46,984 nucleotides of DNA from Candidatus Bathyarchaeota archaeon A05DMB-3 (GCA_019685555.1 JABFQN010000011.1:1-46984), one strand, 5' to 3'; positions 17,084 through 26,810 are shown, counted from the first letter of the stretch. Notes: a model not told the origin generated them from the sequence alone. Made by a program: numbers and translations.

Positions 17084-19492
17084 TTAGCCTTCCGCTGTCA
17101 CTGTTATTACGGGCGGATACTCAACAAGTATCCACAAACCTGTAGGTGCTCCGCCTTCCAGCTTATAAATTGGCGTAGTGCCATCAAAAGTAACCACAGC
17201 ACCATACCAACAAACATCCAAACTAGACGCGAAATTGGAGACTTGAGAACGCTTAACTGGCAAGAACTCGATGAATTTGCTGGAACTTGAAACACTCAGA
17301 CATCCTGTCTTATCGCTTGCCATAGAATCGAAATGATAAAGCTTAACGTTAGAGTCGTTTGGAAACATTATTCCAAAACCTCTGGTTATGGATGAGCTTA
17401 ACTGGCTCCAGTGATGCTGCCAGATATTTGACATATTATAAAATAGGGTTGATGATGTAGAAACTCTTGGATAAAATCCTAATGTGCCGTTTTCTGTCAA
17501 GGCGGAAAATGTGCCGCCTGCTGTTGTGCTTATTCGTATGGGACAGAGGTCGATTATGGTTCTAGGTTTGTCTGTCGAGTTTAGAAATATTAGGCGCAAC
17601 TGGTACGTGTAGTATGTAGTATTTGCTGGCAATATTATAACAATATGTGAATAAACGTTGGCACAATTAGGAATGCCACCATAATCTCCAGGAGGATTGT
17701 CTTCCCATTCTGCTTCTGCATGAACTATATCTCTAACTATCCCGTTGTAGATTGCGTAGGCGGGGTTGGAACCGTATATGCTCCATTCATTGTTTGCCCG
17801 CATAAATCTGGCTGTAACCTCTATTCCAGTTGTAGTTATCCTTGACTTTACTAGGAAGGAGCTACCAGAAGCATCTATGGTTAAAGTCAACCGTCCGTTT
17901 CTTAACGTTCCGATATCACTGCTGCCAGTTGGTGGTTGATCGTTAAAGTAACGGTTTACATATGCATATGGTGTTTGTGTTGCTGTGTCGCTTCCATCCC
18001 ACCATAATGTTACTTTTGAAACATTTCGGTTTACAAGGAAAACAAGCATGTGTCTATTGCCGAAAACGCTCATGTTGCTGGCTAAGCCCAGCGGGACTTT
18101 ATAGTCTGAAGCCCAATCCTCCACTTGGAAGGGAACTTCACGGTTTATTCCGTTTATTGTTTGGTTTACGCGTACGGATTTCACTGGTATTGGCGGAATG
18201 GGTTTGGCCTGCGTTGTCAACTGAAGGTTTTGGCCAAGCCACCGCATGGTGCCGTTCTGCAAAAGTTCGACAACTATTGGCTCGTTTGGCGTTAGTAGAC
18301 TCATCTCCTTCTTAACAGTGACATAGTCGATGTATGCGTGTTCATTGTTGTCAACGCCTACTGCAGACCAGCGGATTTTGAAGTTTGATTTGAAAAATTG
18401 GTTGTCCGTAACCTTTTGTTGATAATAAAGCCACTGATTTTCAAGCGTGGTGTTCCCCAAATCGGCAACGTTAATCCAAGTATTCCCATTGTAATATTGA
18501 AGCAGAAATTCGCCACTTTCGCATCCATCGTCTCGGTACCAGAACTCTACATAAATTGAGGATGCGTCCGTGCAATTAAGGTCGAAGGTTGTTAAATCTC
18601 CAGACGCGCCTCCTCCTTGGCCATCCACACCAGCCGAAAACGCTCCATCATAAGCTGCGGCATTCTTTTTACCCCAGCTTCCGGTTGCAGTCCACCCGGA
18701 TGGAGGCCAGTTTCCCTCAAAAGATTCTCCGCTAATCAATGTTATGTTTGGGTTCCAAGCCAAAGTGTAGGCGTAGCGGGTGAAGGATGCAGCTGTGACT
18801 ATTATGCCTCTTTGGTCTTCCACTTGAACCATGAATGAGTCGGAGTCCACTCCATAGGGTAGGTTTATCGAATACATTCCGTTTGATGTTACTTCAGGCT
18901 CTTCTGTTGGATTAACTAGTTCCCATGTTAAGCTGTCATAGTCATATTTGTAGAATCTGAAGTTGTTTTTTCCAAGGTTTATTAGCGGCTCGTTTTCGTC
19001 TTTGGTTATGTTTAAATATGCCTTATTATCCACCGTGTTGGTTACATTTACGTTTAATTTGCATGTAATTCCGTAGGATATTCCATAAATTCCCAATCCA
19101 GTAAGGTTGTAGCTTACGGCTAGATCTCCCATGCTGTAGCTTATTTTTTCAAACCAACGTGCTTGCAAACTTATTGTGTCAACTTTAAAGGATGCACCCC
19201 AGTCTGGATGCATGTTTGCTATGTTAATGAGTCCGCTGTAGAGGTAGTTTTCAGCCAAAATTCTCGCGTATGTTACGTTGCCGGTGACTTTCAAAACTGA
19301 ACCGTAATAGCCTATTGTGAAGCCTAAAACCTGTTTTAGGGCGAAGTTGGTTTCGTCTATCGCGCTTAAAACTTGGGGCATGTCTGAAACTGGACTGCTG
19401 CGGATGGCGGAATAAGTGATTATAACCGTTGCTATCAATATTACAGCGACAAGCAAGGCGGCAATAAGCGAAAACTGACCCCTACGGTTCAA
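17084..19492 (-). CDS. Giant pilin-like surface protein with a beta-sandwich domain
   Basis: 802 residues beginning MNRRG followed by QFSLIAALLVAVILIATVII, a pilin-like class III signal and hydrophobic helix (about 6-28). The rest is extracellular, with many N-x-S/T glycosylation sites. Residues about 254-394 (SFEGNWPPSGWTATG to YIDYVTV) look like a jelly-roll/MAM-like carbohydrate- or ligand-binding domain. No C-terminal membrane span follows. The start is TTG at 19492, supported by GGGGGTG about 9 bases upstream. It may be a tip adhesin or minor pilin of the pilus encoded around it. The domain call rests on pattern only. Confidence 0.75.
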   Translation of the reverse strand: MNRRGQFSLIAALLVAVILIATVIITYSAIRSSPVSDMPQVLSAIDETNFALKQVLGFTIGYYGSVLKVTGNVTYARILAENYLYSGLINIANMHPDWGASFKVDTISLQARWFEKISYSMGDLAVSYNLTGLGIYGISYGITCKLNVNVTNTVDNKAYLNITKDENEPLINLGKNNFRFYKYDYDSLTWELVNPTEEPEVTSNGMYSINLPYGVDSDSFMVQVEDQRGIIVTAASFTRYAYTLAWNPNITLISGESFEGNWPPSGWTATGSWGKKNAAAYDGAFSAGVDGQGGGASGDLTTFDLNCTDASSIYVEFWYRDDGCESGEFLLQYYNGNTWINVADLGNTTLENQWLYYQQKVTDNQFFKSNFKIRWSAVGVDNNEHAYIDYVTVKKEMSLLTPNEPIVVELLQNGTMRWLGQNLQLTTQAKPIPPIPVKSVRVNQTINGINREVPFQVEDWASDYKVPLGLASNMSVFGNRHMLVFLVNRNVSKVTLWWDGSDTATQTPYAYVNRYFNDQPPTGSSDIGTLRNGRLTLTIDASGSSFLVKSRITTTGIEVTARFMRANNEWSIYGSNPAYAIYNGIVRDIVHAEAEWEDNPPGDYGGIPNCANVYSHIVIILPANTTYYTYQLRLIFLNSTDKPRTIIDLCPIRISTTAGGTFSALTENGTLGFYPRVSTSSTLFYNMSNIWQHHWSQLSSSITRGFGIMFPNDSNVKLYHFDSMASDKTGCLSVSSSSKFIEFLPVKRSQVSNFASSLDVCWYGAVVTFDGTTPIYKLEGGAPTGLWILVEYPPVITVTAEG

Positions 19493-19495
19493 ATG

Positions 19496-20845
19496 CTATA
19501 CACCCCCTACTTGCCCAAGCTGCAAAACAACAAGCCTAGTAACACCAGCAGCAGTATATTCGGACCTGTAGAGCCTAGGCTTAAAGGTGCATAGAAGACC
19601 GAGAGCTGTAAGCTTGATGTCTGTTGTCCTTGTTAAACCCAAAGCAAAAAATGACCCTGTGACTTTATTATCATTTGCGGCGACGTGTCGGAAAATTGCT
19701 CCAGGTATCCACCAACTATAATCTCTGTAGACTCTATCGAAGATATAGATAACGCGGGGTTCGGGTAAATGATAGTCATTTAATATGGAATAAGATAACG
19801 CTCTTGTTGAGGTCTGGTATGGTGAGGGGTAAATACCATAGTAATTGCAGTAATATAGCGCGGTTGGATTCAAGTAAACAACGCCCAAATCTTTAGTTTG
19901 ACTCTCGCTTGGAGGTGAATAACTTGGATATTGCGGATAATCCAATCCTCGGAGGAAAGCGGTAAGTCCTTTTCTAGCGACCATAACCATTCCGTAAATT
20001 CCCCACTCGTTCTGACTGCCTACGAGTTTTATGGTATTTGTTACGTAATAGAATGGCCAACCCACAATGCTGACCCAAGTCCAATTATGTAGATTAACCC
20101 TTCTTCCCAGTTGATAGAAATACTCCGCATACGAATCCCTATAATAAAGGTCTGCATAGCTTGATGGTATTGGTACGGCTTCTCCGAAGGTGTTTATTAC
20201 TACGGCGCCTTGCAGTGTTTCGCCTTCGAGGGCTGTGCCGTTTAGTATTTTTGCGAGTTGGGTTGTGTTTTGCACCATTACTGTTTTTTGGAAGTAGGGT
20301 GATAGGAGGTTGTAGAGGTCTTGGGCTAGGGTGTGAGCCGTATAGCCCGTTATCCACCAACCTCTGGCGTCGCTGCAATTCAATATATAGAGGGTTCCAC
20401 CTGTGCCTTGCCGCTCCCCAATTTTTTCCGGAATAACTCTGAAAGTAACATTGGAGGAGGCGACTAGATAGGATGAGGCTTCGGATTGTATGCCGAGGCT
20501 TTCAGCGTTCGAAATCGACTTTAAAGGTATGTAAAGCTCTTCTCCGCCGTCGCCTCGCACTTCATAAACAGTTAAATTGTAAACCATGTTTGGAGGCAGC
20601 AAAGCCGAAAGCGCCACTTGAAGCCGACTCCAAGCCAACGCGTAATCCGGGTCGTCGAGTTCTTTAAATGCCACTTCGCTTAGAGAGTAATCAGCATCCA
20701 AAACCTGAAGAGTTGTTAAGGCTATTCTTCTAAGGTTTAGCGGAGAAACCCGCCGCGGCACAGGTAGAACAGCGTAAAAGGACGCTATTATGAAGGCTCC
20801 AGTGATGATAATTATTACTAGGAACACTTCGATAGTACGCATCAT
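19496..20845 (-). CDS. Membrane-anchored exported protein of the pilus locus
   Basis: 449 residues with one N-terminal hydrophobic helix (about 7-27) directly after MMRTIEV, then a mostly beta extracellular part rich in Tyr, Asn and sequons. There is no clear class III cleavage site. A segment around 155-245 (ILNCSDARGWWITGYTAHT to VVINTFGEAVPIP) resembles a small Rossmann-like or glutamine-amidotransferase-like fold, but I would not assign a function. Its ATGA overlap with the preceding gene and the 3-base gap to the 802-residue gene show it belongs to the operon. It could be a minor pilin or assembly factor. Confidence 0.7.
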   Translation of the reverse strand: MMRTIEVFLVIIIITGAFIIASFYAVLPVPRRVSPLNLRRIALTTLQVLDADYSLSEVAFKELDDPDYALAWSRLQVALSALLPPNMVYNLTVYEVRGDGGEELYIPLKSISNAESLGIQSEASSYLVASSNVTFRVIPEKIGERQGTGGTLYILNCSDARGWWITGYTAHTLAQDLYNLLSPYFQKTVMVQNTTQLAKILNGTALEGETLQGAVVINTFGEAVPIPSSYADLYYRDSYAEYFYQLGRRVNLHNWTWVSIVGWPFYYVTNTIKLVGSQNEWGIYGMVMVARKGLTAFLRGLDYPQYPSYSPPSESQTKDLGVVYLNPTALYYCNYYGIYPSPYQTSTRALSYSILNDYHLPEPRVIYIFDRVYRDYSWWIPGAIFRHVAANDNKVTGSFFALGLTRTTDIKLTALGLLCTFKPRLYRSEYTAAGVTRLVVLQLGQVGGV

Positions 20846-22092
20846 CAGCCAATCACCTGATACCCTTCAAGGCTCCAAAGGGCAAGCTTAGCCTGATAGG
20901 CAACTTTGTCCACAATGACTTGGCGAATATCCGTGGCAACCCAAGTCTTGTCAGAAGGGTCTTCTCCGAAAACCACTGGAAAAGCCATAGCGCTTATACC
21001 CCAAGGCATAAGAACAACGCCATACTCATTGTTACTCTGATACGTGATTATTAGAATCCCCGGGCTCAGCGGTAAAGTAATGTTATCGTAATAAAACTGG
21101 CTGCCATGACCATAATTAATCTTGCCTATTTTCCCTTTAAAATTCTCAACTTCACGGAGAGTGAAGTCTTCGCTTAGATGAACGAAAGTTGCGTTGTAGA
21201 AGACTGCTGATTCTGGCGGACCATATTTGTGCACATCGTAGCTATGGGCAAGTATCACTCGCCCTTCTTTGAAACTTTCAACAAACGGAATGACGTAGCG
21301 TTTATCTTCTGTTACACGCTGATGGTAACCTATTCCAAAAAGTCCACTTATATGCGCATACACTATTAAAGCATAAGAATCCCCAGCGCTTACATTGTCA
21401 AATGAGAGCACTGCCAAACCAGTATTATCTGTGCTGGAAACACCCGACATAACGCTATAAGTAGGATAACTTCCTTGTTGTTGCTGCTTTTTGATAACGC
21501 TTATTAAGCAATAGCTTACATTGGCATTGGCTAAGGGGAAGCCTTTCCCCGTCACGGTTATGGTTAGGTTTAGAGGGCTACCGCTGTGGGTCTCCTCTAT
21601 TGCTATATTCACTATTGGCGTTATGGTTAACTGAAATCCATAGGTATTATTTATACCAAGCAATTTTGCTACCGTTGAGTAGTTTAGCGCCTTTGCAGTG
21701 GACACTAACAGAAAGTCGCCAAACCCCATAGTTATGTTGCTATACCACTGTTGGGTCCCAGGATAATAGATTGGCTCTCCAGCAGCGGATTGTAACCGCA
21801 TTAATGAAAATGGACTAAGCCTATACTGCGTAAATTCCGGGTCTTGCAGTCCGAAAATTGTTGGAGTGCAGTCGAGTTTACCCCACTCCACTGTTTTATT
21901 ATTTATACGGTAAGTCGTTCCCGGATTCAAGAGCATGTTATCCAGTAGGTCGCTGCATTTTGTTGCGAGGTACCTGTTTCTCTGGTATAGTATGGCTGTT
22001 TGGATTGTCTGATTAAACAACCCAACAAAAATCAGTATTGCCCCTATGAAAACGGTCATGGCGATTAAATGGTCTATTGTTGAGCCTGCCAT
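20845..22092 (-). CDS. Pilin-like exported protein of the pilus locus
   Basis: About 415 residues. MAGSTIDHLIAMTVFIGAIL gives a short leader and a hydrophobic helix like a pilin N-terminus. The remainder is extracellular, including an Ig-like segment (about 150-240) with the pattern seen in surface beta-sandwiches. I place the start at ATG 22092 because GGAGG is 9 bases upstream; a GTG at 22101 is in frame but sits on that site. It overlaps the next gene (ATGA) and lies 5 bases after the TadE-like gene. Confidence 0.72.
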   Translation of the reverse strand: MAGSTIDHLIAMTVFIGAILIFVGLFNQTIQTAILYQRNRYLATKCSDLLDNMLLNPGTTYRINNKTVEWGKLDCTPTIFGLQDPEFTQYRLSPFSLMRLQSAAGEPIYYPGTQQWYSNITMGFGDFLLVSTAKALNYSTVAKLLGINNTYGFQLTITPIVNIAIEETHSGSPLNLTITVTGKGFPLANANVSYCLISVIKKQQQQGSYPTYSVMSGVSSTDNTGLAVLSFDNVSAGDSYALIVYAHISGLFGIGYHQRVTEDKRYVIPFVESFKEGRVILAHSYDVHKYGPPESAVFYNATFVHLSEDFTLREVENFKGKIGKINYGHGSQFYYDNITLPLSPGILIITYQSNNEYGVVLMPWGISAMAFPVVFGEDPSDKTWVATDIRQVIVDKVAYQAKLALWSLEGYQVIG

Positions 22093-22097
22093 CGACT

Positions 22098-22583
22098 TCA
22101 CCCTCCAAAAGCTAAACGTATTGTTCCGTTGTTTGCGAACTTCTGGGCTATTATGCAGGCGTTTGTGGAGTTGCTTATAAAGGTGGACTCCCGCCAGACA
22201 ACATTCTGTCCCAAAAGGACTGTTGTGGTTACCTTTGTTCCCATTCCTTTCAGCCGCAGTGTTATGGTTAAAACTTTGCTGGCGTTCATACTGGGGTCTA
22301 AAACCGTCTTTAACGTTGCATTTCCAATATATGGATAGTTTTCTATGAAGGGCGGAACATCTGGTTTCTGGGTTATGGTTCCAACAGTTATTGTTTCATG
22401 GTTTAAAGTGAAATAAACTTGTTGGACGACGCTTCCAAGGTGGCTGGCAACCTCTTGTAGCGCAAGAGTTCTCCGCGAATCCACCCAGATGTTCATAAGC
22501 CAGCTTGCGGTTAAGGGGAACAGAATAATCTGCAGTATCAAAATTGGAAGCATGATAACATATTCAATAGTAATGTGCGCCAT
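22098..22583 (-). CDS. TadE-like pseudopilin
   Basis: 161 residues. MAHITIEYVIMLPILILQII, followed by a second apolar stretch and then VDSRRTLALQEVASHL, resembles TadE/TadG pseudopilins, whose hydrophobic helix is preceded by a Glu (E7 here) and followed by an amphipathic helix. The C-terminal head is beta-rich. AAGGAGGGG lies about 6 bases before the ATG. Minor pseudopilins of this type initiate or cap Tad-like pili. Family assignment is from the N-terminal pattern only. Confidence 0.72.
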   Translation of the reverse strand: MAHITIEYVIMLPILILQIILFPLTASWLMNIWVDSRRTLALQEVASHLGSVVQQVYFTLNHETITVGTITQKPDVPPFIENYPYIGNATLKTVLDPSMNASKVLTITLRLKGMGTKVTTTVLLGQNVVWRESTFISNSTNACIIAQKFANNGTIRLAFGG

Positions 22584-22595
22584 AACAACCCCTCC

Positions 22596-23444
22596 TTAAC
22601 CATGCAACCCTAAAGAAACCACCACCATTCCAGTGTAAAACTCCACAACTGAACCGTCTGGAACATCAAAAATTTCTGTGGTGTTTTCAAATCTGAAGAA
22701 GCTCTCTCCGAAACCTTTAGACACCCCTGGAAAACTCACAGTTATTTTGACAGCGTTGCAGCTTCCCGTTTTAACTGAAACGGATTTTCCTGAAAGGGTT
22801 ACAGACTGTGAATAACGGGGGTGACTTCCAGATTCTAGAATGGGCAAAAAGAATCGGAAATATTTTGTTGTTGTTCCCAAAGTTGAGTTTAGAATCCTTA
22901 TGCACGGTGCCACCGCAATTCTAATGTAGTCGCCGTCATACATGGGTAGCTTTTCAACAACGAAAACGTAGCTTGTCGGCGCTGATGTACCCTCCTGCAA
23001 GAAGGAGCTGCTTGAAGATGGAAAAACCCTTTCATAATGGTTGTTGCCAAGGGTGTAACTACTTATCGGCACATTGAACAACAGGATGCCTGTGGTAAAA
23101 TTGGCAAAAAACTTGTAGGTTGCGCCATCATGTAGGTAAACGCTATATTTCAATGTTTCGTTTTCGAAGTTTACATGACCATACTTGCTTGCATAACGAA
23201 GGGTTTGAACGCGTCCAGGAATCCAAGCCACATCGTCTATTTGAAGCCCAACGGTTTGCATGAACTGTTTCATGGCGCTGAACTCGTTTTCAGTCATCCT
23301 CGCGTTTAGAAAATTGTTTGCGAAAACAATTGTAACCAACAAAAGCACTACAATGGCACTTGTAAGTATAACCGTCGAAATCGCTGGACTAACAGCTTTC
23401 CTATTCTCCTTCAACCCCATGCAAGTTAATTTTTTAACTTTCAA
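22596..23444 (-). CDS. Type IV pilin-like protein with class III signal peptide
   Basis: About 282 residues. The basic leader GLKENRKA is followed by VSPAISTVILTSAIVVLLLV, the typical archaeal pilin cleavage context and helix, and then a beta-rich ectodomain with several sequons. I place the start at TTG 23444, since GGGGGG lies about 8 bases upstream; a TTG at 23468 inside the previous gene and an ATG at 23420 are alternatives. It follows the platform gene by 13 bases and is the first pilin of the operon. Confidence 0.78.
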   Translation of the reverse strand: MKVKKLTCMGLKENRKAVSPAISTVILTSAIVVLLLVTIVFANNFLNARMTENEFSAMKQFMQTVGLQIDDVAWIPGRVQTLRYASKYGHVNFENETLKYSVYLHDGATYKFFANFTTGILLFNVPISSYTLGNNHYERVFPSSSSSFLQEGTSAPTSYVFVVEKLPMYDGDYIRIAVAPCIRILNSTLGTTTKYFRFFLPILESGSHPRYSQSVTLSGKSVSVKTGSCNAVKITVSFPGVSKGFGESFFRFENTTEIFDVPDGSVVEFYTGMVVVSLGLHG

Positions 23445-23457
23445 GGCTTCGCCCCCC

Positions 23458-25161
23458 TTAAGCGCCAAATTTCACGAACATGGGCACCAGTTTTGCAGCT
23501 AAAACAGCGATTATCACGAGGATTGCCGCGTGCTTGAAGCCTGCCGCCACAGACTCTTCGCTTATTTTGCCAGCCACTATGCCTATCAAATAGCTGTGGA
23601 AAATTGCTGATGTGACAAAGGTTGTTATCATAGGGCCTAAATCCTTTGTTTGACCAGTTTCAGCAACGCCTAAAGTTCCCGATGTAAAGCCAATCATCAT
23701 TGTTGTTGTCGCCACAAGGAGAATAGCAGCGAAGTAAGGCATCATTATGTAGGGGCGAACAGCCATCTTCTTTTCTTTTTCCACCTCCTGTGTTAGGTTG
23801 TTGAATCTGGCAAGCGACTCAATCATGGCTATTGTGCCGCCGCCAACATCTATGGTCTCAACTAAAAGGAACATGACAAGCTGAGCCATCCAACTCTTTA
23901 CCCGCCTAACAAAATCCATAATCACTTTGCGCACTGGGACACCCCATGAAATTTCTGAGCTTATTTTGCGTAGTTCCTTGCTGAACTCGCCGTAGTCGCG
24001 GTTGGCAAGGCTTTCAATGCATTTTTCCGGAGACAAGCCGGTTTTTCTAACTTCGGTTAAGTCTCTTAAGAAGCTGTTTATTCCTTGCTCCATGCTTGCT
24101 TTTTTGCTGCTGACTTTTTGGTGGACAACGGCGGCTGGTGCTGTTGCAACGAATAAAGTTATGGCAATGGCTACTGGCAAGTCGATTAATGTTTGAAGTT
24201 GGCTGAAGAAGGGCAACTGCATATACCCAAAGAAGTTCGTTAACAAAAGCAACACTATTATACCCACTAAACTGCAGATTCCGAAAACCTTGTAGGGACG
24301 CATGTCCACAACAGGCGTTTTGGGCTGCATGCTGTGGGCCAAATAAATGAACATCAGCGAAAGCATAGGCGTGAACAAGTAGGTGTACAGAATAATGCCT
24401 GAATACATGGAGATTCCAACGCTGTAGATGGATTCAACGCTGAAGAGGATGTAGAAGCAAAGCGACATCAAAACCATGACTATTATAAAGGTTTCCAGAA
24501 GCATTCCAAGCCTCTCAGCTGCAGCCTTAACACGCATAGCTCTCGTTTTGAAAATGTCTTCAGCTTTTCTTTCGAGAAAGTGTCCAATGTCTCCGCCAAT
24601 TATGACTGTTGAAGCATATCCTGCAAGGAAATCTTTGAAAATGTCCAGTGGGTTTCTTTTTGCAGCGGTTTCTATAGCTGTAAGGGGGTCTATTCCGAAA
24701 ATTTCCACATCCTTTATTATCTCTCTCGCCTCGCTTCGCATGGCAGGCATCAATTCAACTTCTGCAAGCCTCTTAAAACTCGTGTAGGGCGCTATACCGC
24801 CGGATGCCATAACGCTGATGTAAGCAGCAGCAAAGGGCATTTCCCTTTCAAGGTTGGAGGCTCTCTCCCCCGCCCTCGACAAAGGTATCAGAAAGAACCC
24901 TATCATAATATACGCTGGAAGAGGAACCAGAAAGACCACTGGAATGAAACCGTAAACGTACAGTACGACTATGGAGAGTATAGTTACTGGAATTGTTAGA
25001 GCTGAAAGGAAAAGCATCAGTGAAACATAGGTTTCAGGATAAATTTTGATTTTCGCCCTTTCCAGATAATTTTTAAACTCCACTACATGTTTTAGGAAGA
25101 AAGGCGCTATTCGCCCGAAGACGCGGAAAGACCAAGCTTCAAGGGCTTCTAGAAACGGCAA
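23458..25161 (-). CDS. Type II/IV secretion system F-type membrane platform protein (FlaJ/TadC-like)
   Basis: 567 residues with two tandem T2SSF domains (about 110-235 and 365-480), each followed by membrane helices. Hydrophobic segments fall at about 46-66, 72-95, 225-245, 250-275, 290-312, 328-345, 455-480, 505-525 and 535-560. It anchors the ATPase at the membrane and transmits force to pilin insertion. The double-domain layout is the FlaJ/ArlJ type rather than the shorter bacterial TadB/TadC pair. The start is TTG at 25161, with GGAGGTGA about 6 bases upstream, inside the ATPase end (23-base overlap). Confidence 0.86.
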   Translation of the reverse strand: MPFLEALEAWSFRVFGRIAPFFLKHVVEFKNYLERAKIKIYPETYVSLMLFLSALTIPVTILSIVVLYVYGFIPVVFLVPLPAYIMIGFFLIPLSRAGERASNLEREMPFAAAYISVMASGGIAPYTSFKRLAEVELMPAMRSEAREIIKDVEIFGIDPLTAIETAAKRNPLDIFKDFLAGYASTVIIGGDIGHFLERKAEDIFKTRAMRVKAAAERLGMLLETFIIVMVLMSLCFYILFSVESIYSVGISMYSGIILYTYLFTPMLSLMFIYLAHSMQPKTPVVDMRPYKVFGICSLVGIIVLLLLTNFFGYMQLPFFSQLQTLIDLPVAIAITLFVATAPAAVVHQKVSSKKASMEQGINSFLRDLTEVRKTGLSPEKCIESLANRDYGEFSKELRKISSEISWGVPVRKVIMDFVRRVKSWMAQLVMFLLVETIDVGGGTIAMIESLARFNNLTQEVEKEKKMAVRPYIMMPYFAAILLVATTTMMIGFTSGTLGVAETGQTKDLGPMITTFVTSAIFHSYLIGIVAGKISEESVAAGFKHAAILVIIAVLAAKLVPMFVKFGA

Positions 25162-26767
25162 CCGCCTTCACCTCCTCTCCAGCGAGGACTTTTTCGTAGA
25201 TTTGCTTTGGCCTTGCATAGTATTCGGCGATGATTGCGGCTACATCCTTGTAGCTTCTTATGTTGCGCTCCCGCATCCAATGCAAAATTTCTTTGCGCCT
25301 CTCTATTTCCTCAAGCAAATCCTTTTTGCTGACCCCTAAGCGTTCAGTAATTCCAGACAGCATTATGCTCTTGTTTAACGCTGGCAAGTGTTCGTCTTTC
25401 GCTGGATGCCACTTGAAAACATTTCGGTAATCCTCGTAATCTGCTATTTCGTTGACGTTGAGAACACGTCTGTAGGCTTTTTTCTCTCCAGATTTTAGCA
25501 GATGGACCCTCTGGACGGACAAGACAATGTTCATCAGCGGAATATACGCTGGGGCAATATCCATAGGTTTCTGGGTTAAACGTTTGATGGCTGAATCCAA
25601 GTTTTCAGCGTGCATCGTGCACATGCCACCGTGACCCGTTGCCAAAGCTTGGAAAAGCACATATGCTTCTTGTCCTCGCACTTCGCCTACGATGAGGATG
25701 TCTGGACGGTGTCTCATTGAAGTTTTAACAAGGTCGAAGAGGGTTACTTCTCCGACACTGCTTCCGCCTAAGCCGTAGCTTTGCCTCGCAATCAAAGAAA
25801 CCCAGTTTTCGTGGGGAAGGTTCAGTTCCGCCGTTTCCTCAATCGTTATTATCTTGCTTCCAGGCTTAATCAAACATGCCAAAGCGTTTAGGGCTGTTGT
25901 TTTTCCGGCTGCTGTTCCACCTAAAACCATGACGGAGGCTCTGTTTTCAAGGCATGTCCAGAAATATGCCGCCATCTCCTCTGAGAATGTGCCAAGGTTT
26001 ATCAGGTCAATTATTGAGTAGGGGTCTTCCCTGAACTTTCTAATTGTGAAGGCTGTGCCGAAGGGTGTGACTTCCCGTCTATAACAGACTGCAAGCCTGT
26101 GCTTGCCGGGCAGTGAAGCGTCGACTATTGGGAAGGCTGAGCTTACGTGTTTTCCAGCCATGTGCACGAGTTTTACAACCATGTTGTCAAGTTCTTCATC
26201 CGTTTCAAACTCTAGGTTTGTTTCTATACTTTCGTAGCTTCTGTGCCAAACGTAAACTGGCTTGTTCACACCGTCGCATGAAATGTCTTCAATGTTGGGA
26301 TCTCGCATTAGGGGGTCAATTCTGCCGAAGCCTACAAGGTCTCTTTCAGCATGATAAAGAATTTTATACCAGGAAACGTCTGGAAGCCAGCCTAGGCTTA
26401 TCCGATATTTATCAACAATTTTTTTGGCTTCTTCTGCGAAGAATTTTCTCGGGTCTAATATCTCCTCTTTGGGGGATTCTATTTCTGCGAGAAGAATTTC
26501 CAGTATGCGGTTGTAAACGCTTCTTTCAAGGGGGTCAAGCTGAAGCTCATCTAATATGTATTTGTATTCGCCTGTTTTCGGGTTTTGCACTATGGCAACA
26601 TGCGCGAAAGGTTCATAAAGCGGGTATCGGTCAACAACTTTGAAGCCTTTTGGAACGGGTTTCGGCGGAGGCGGTGGGATAGCCACTTGTTTTGGTTTTC
26701 CAACTTTAAGTTTTATCCTTATCTTTTTGAGTTTTGCTAGCTTGTCTTTGAGTTGAAGTTTGACCAT
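25139..26767 (-). CDS. Type II/IV secretion system ATPase (pilus assembly, FlaI/TadA family)
   Basis: 542-residue hexameric motor ATPase. Walker A is GGTAAGKTT (283-291), the Asp box IITIEETAELNL lies at 306-317, Walker B DILIVGE at 356-362, and the His box GHGGMCTMHAE at 378-388. The N-terminal part has a basic segment, a poly-Pro stretch (31-37) and the usual domain that contacts the platform protein. It powers pilin extrusion. AGGAGA is 7 to 8 bases before the ATG. No archaellum-specific partners (FlaG/F/H) occur nearby, so an adhesive or Tad-like pilus is likelier than an archaellum. Confidence 0.9.
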   Translation of the reverse strand: MVKLQLKDKLAKLKKIRIKLKVGKPKQVAIPPPPPKPVPKGFKVVDRYPLYEPFAHVAIVQNPKTGEYKYILDELQLDPLERSVYNRILEILLAEIESPKEEILDPRKFFAEEAKKIVDKYRISLGWLPDVSWYKILYHAERDLVGFGRIDPLMRDPNIEDISCDGVNKPVYVWHRSYESIETNLEFETDEELDNMVVKLVHMAGKHVSSAFPIVDASLPGKHRLAVCYRREVTPFGTAFTIRKFREDPYSIIDLINLGTFSEEMAAYFWTCLENRASVMVLGGTAAGKTTALNALACLIKPGSKIITIEETAELNLPHENWVSLIARQSYGLGGSSVGEVTLFDLVKTSMRHRPDILIVGEVRGQEAYVLFQALATGHGGMCTMHAENLDSAIKRLTQKPMDIAPAYIPLMNIVLSVQRVHLLKSGEKKAYRRVLNVNEIADYEDYRNVFKWHPAKDEHLPALNKSIMLSGITERLGVSKKDLLEEIERRKEILHWMRERNIRSYKDVAAIIAEYYARPKQIYEKVLAGEEVKAVAVSRSP

Positions 26768-26810
26768 TCTTTCTTCTCCTGTACTTGTGTTATATATCTA
26801 TACACATTGG

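Noticed and set aside
15629-26767. Archaellum (fla/arl) operon
   Set aside because: ATPase and platform relatives are present, but no FlaF, FlaG, FlaH or chemotaxis genes, and the pilin set includes TadE-like and very large members.
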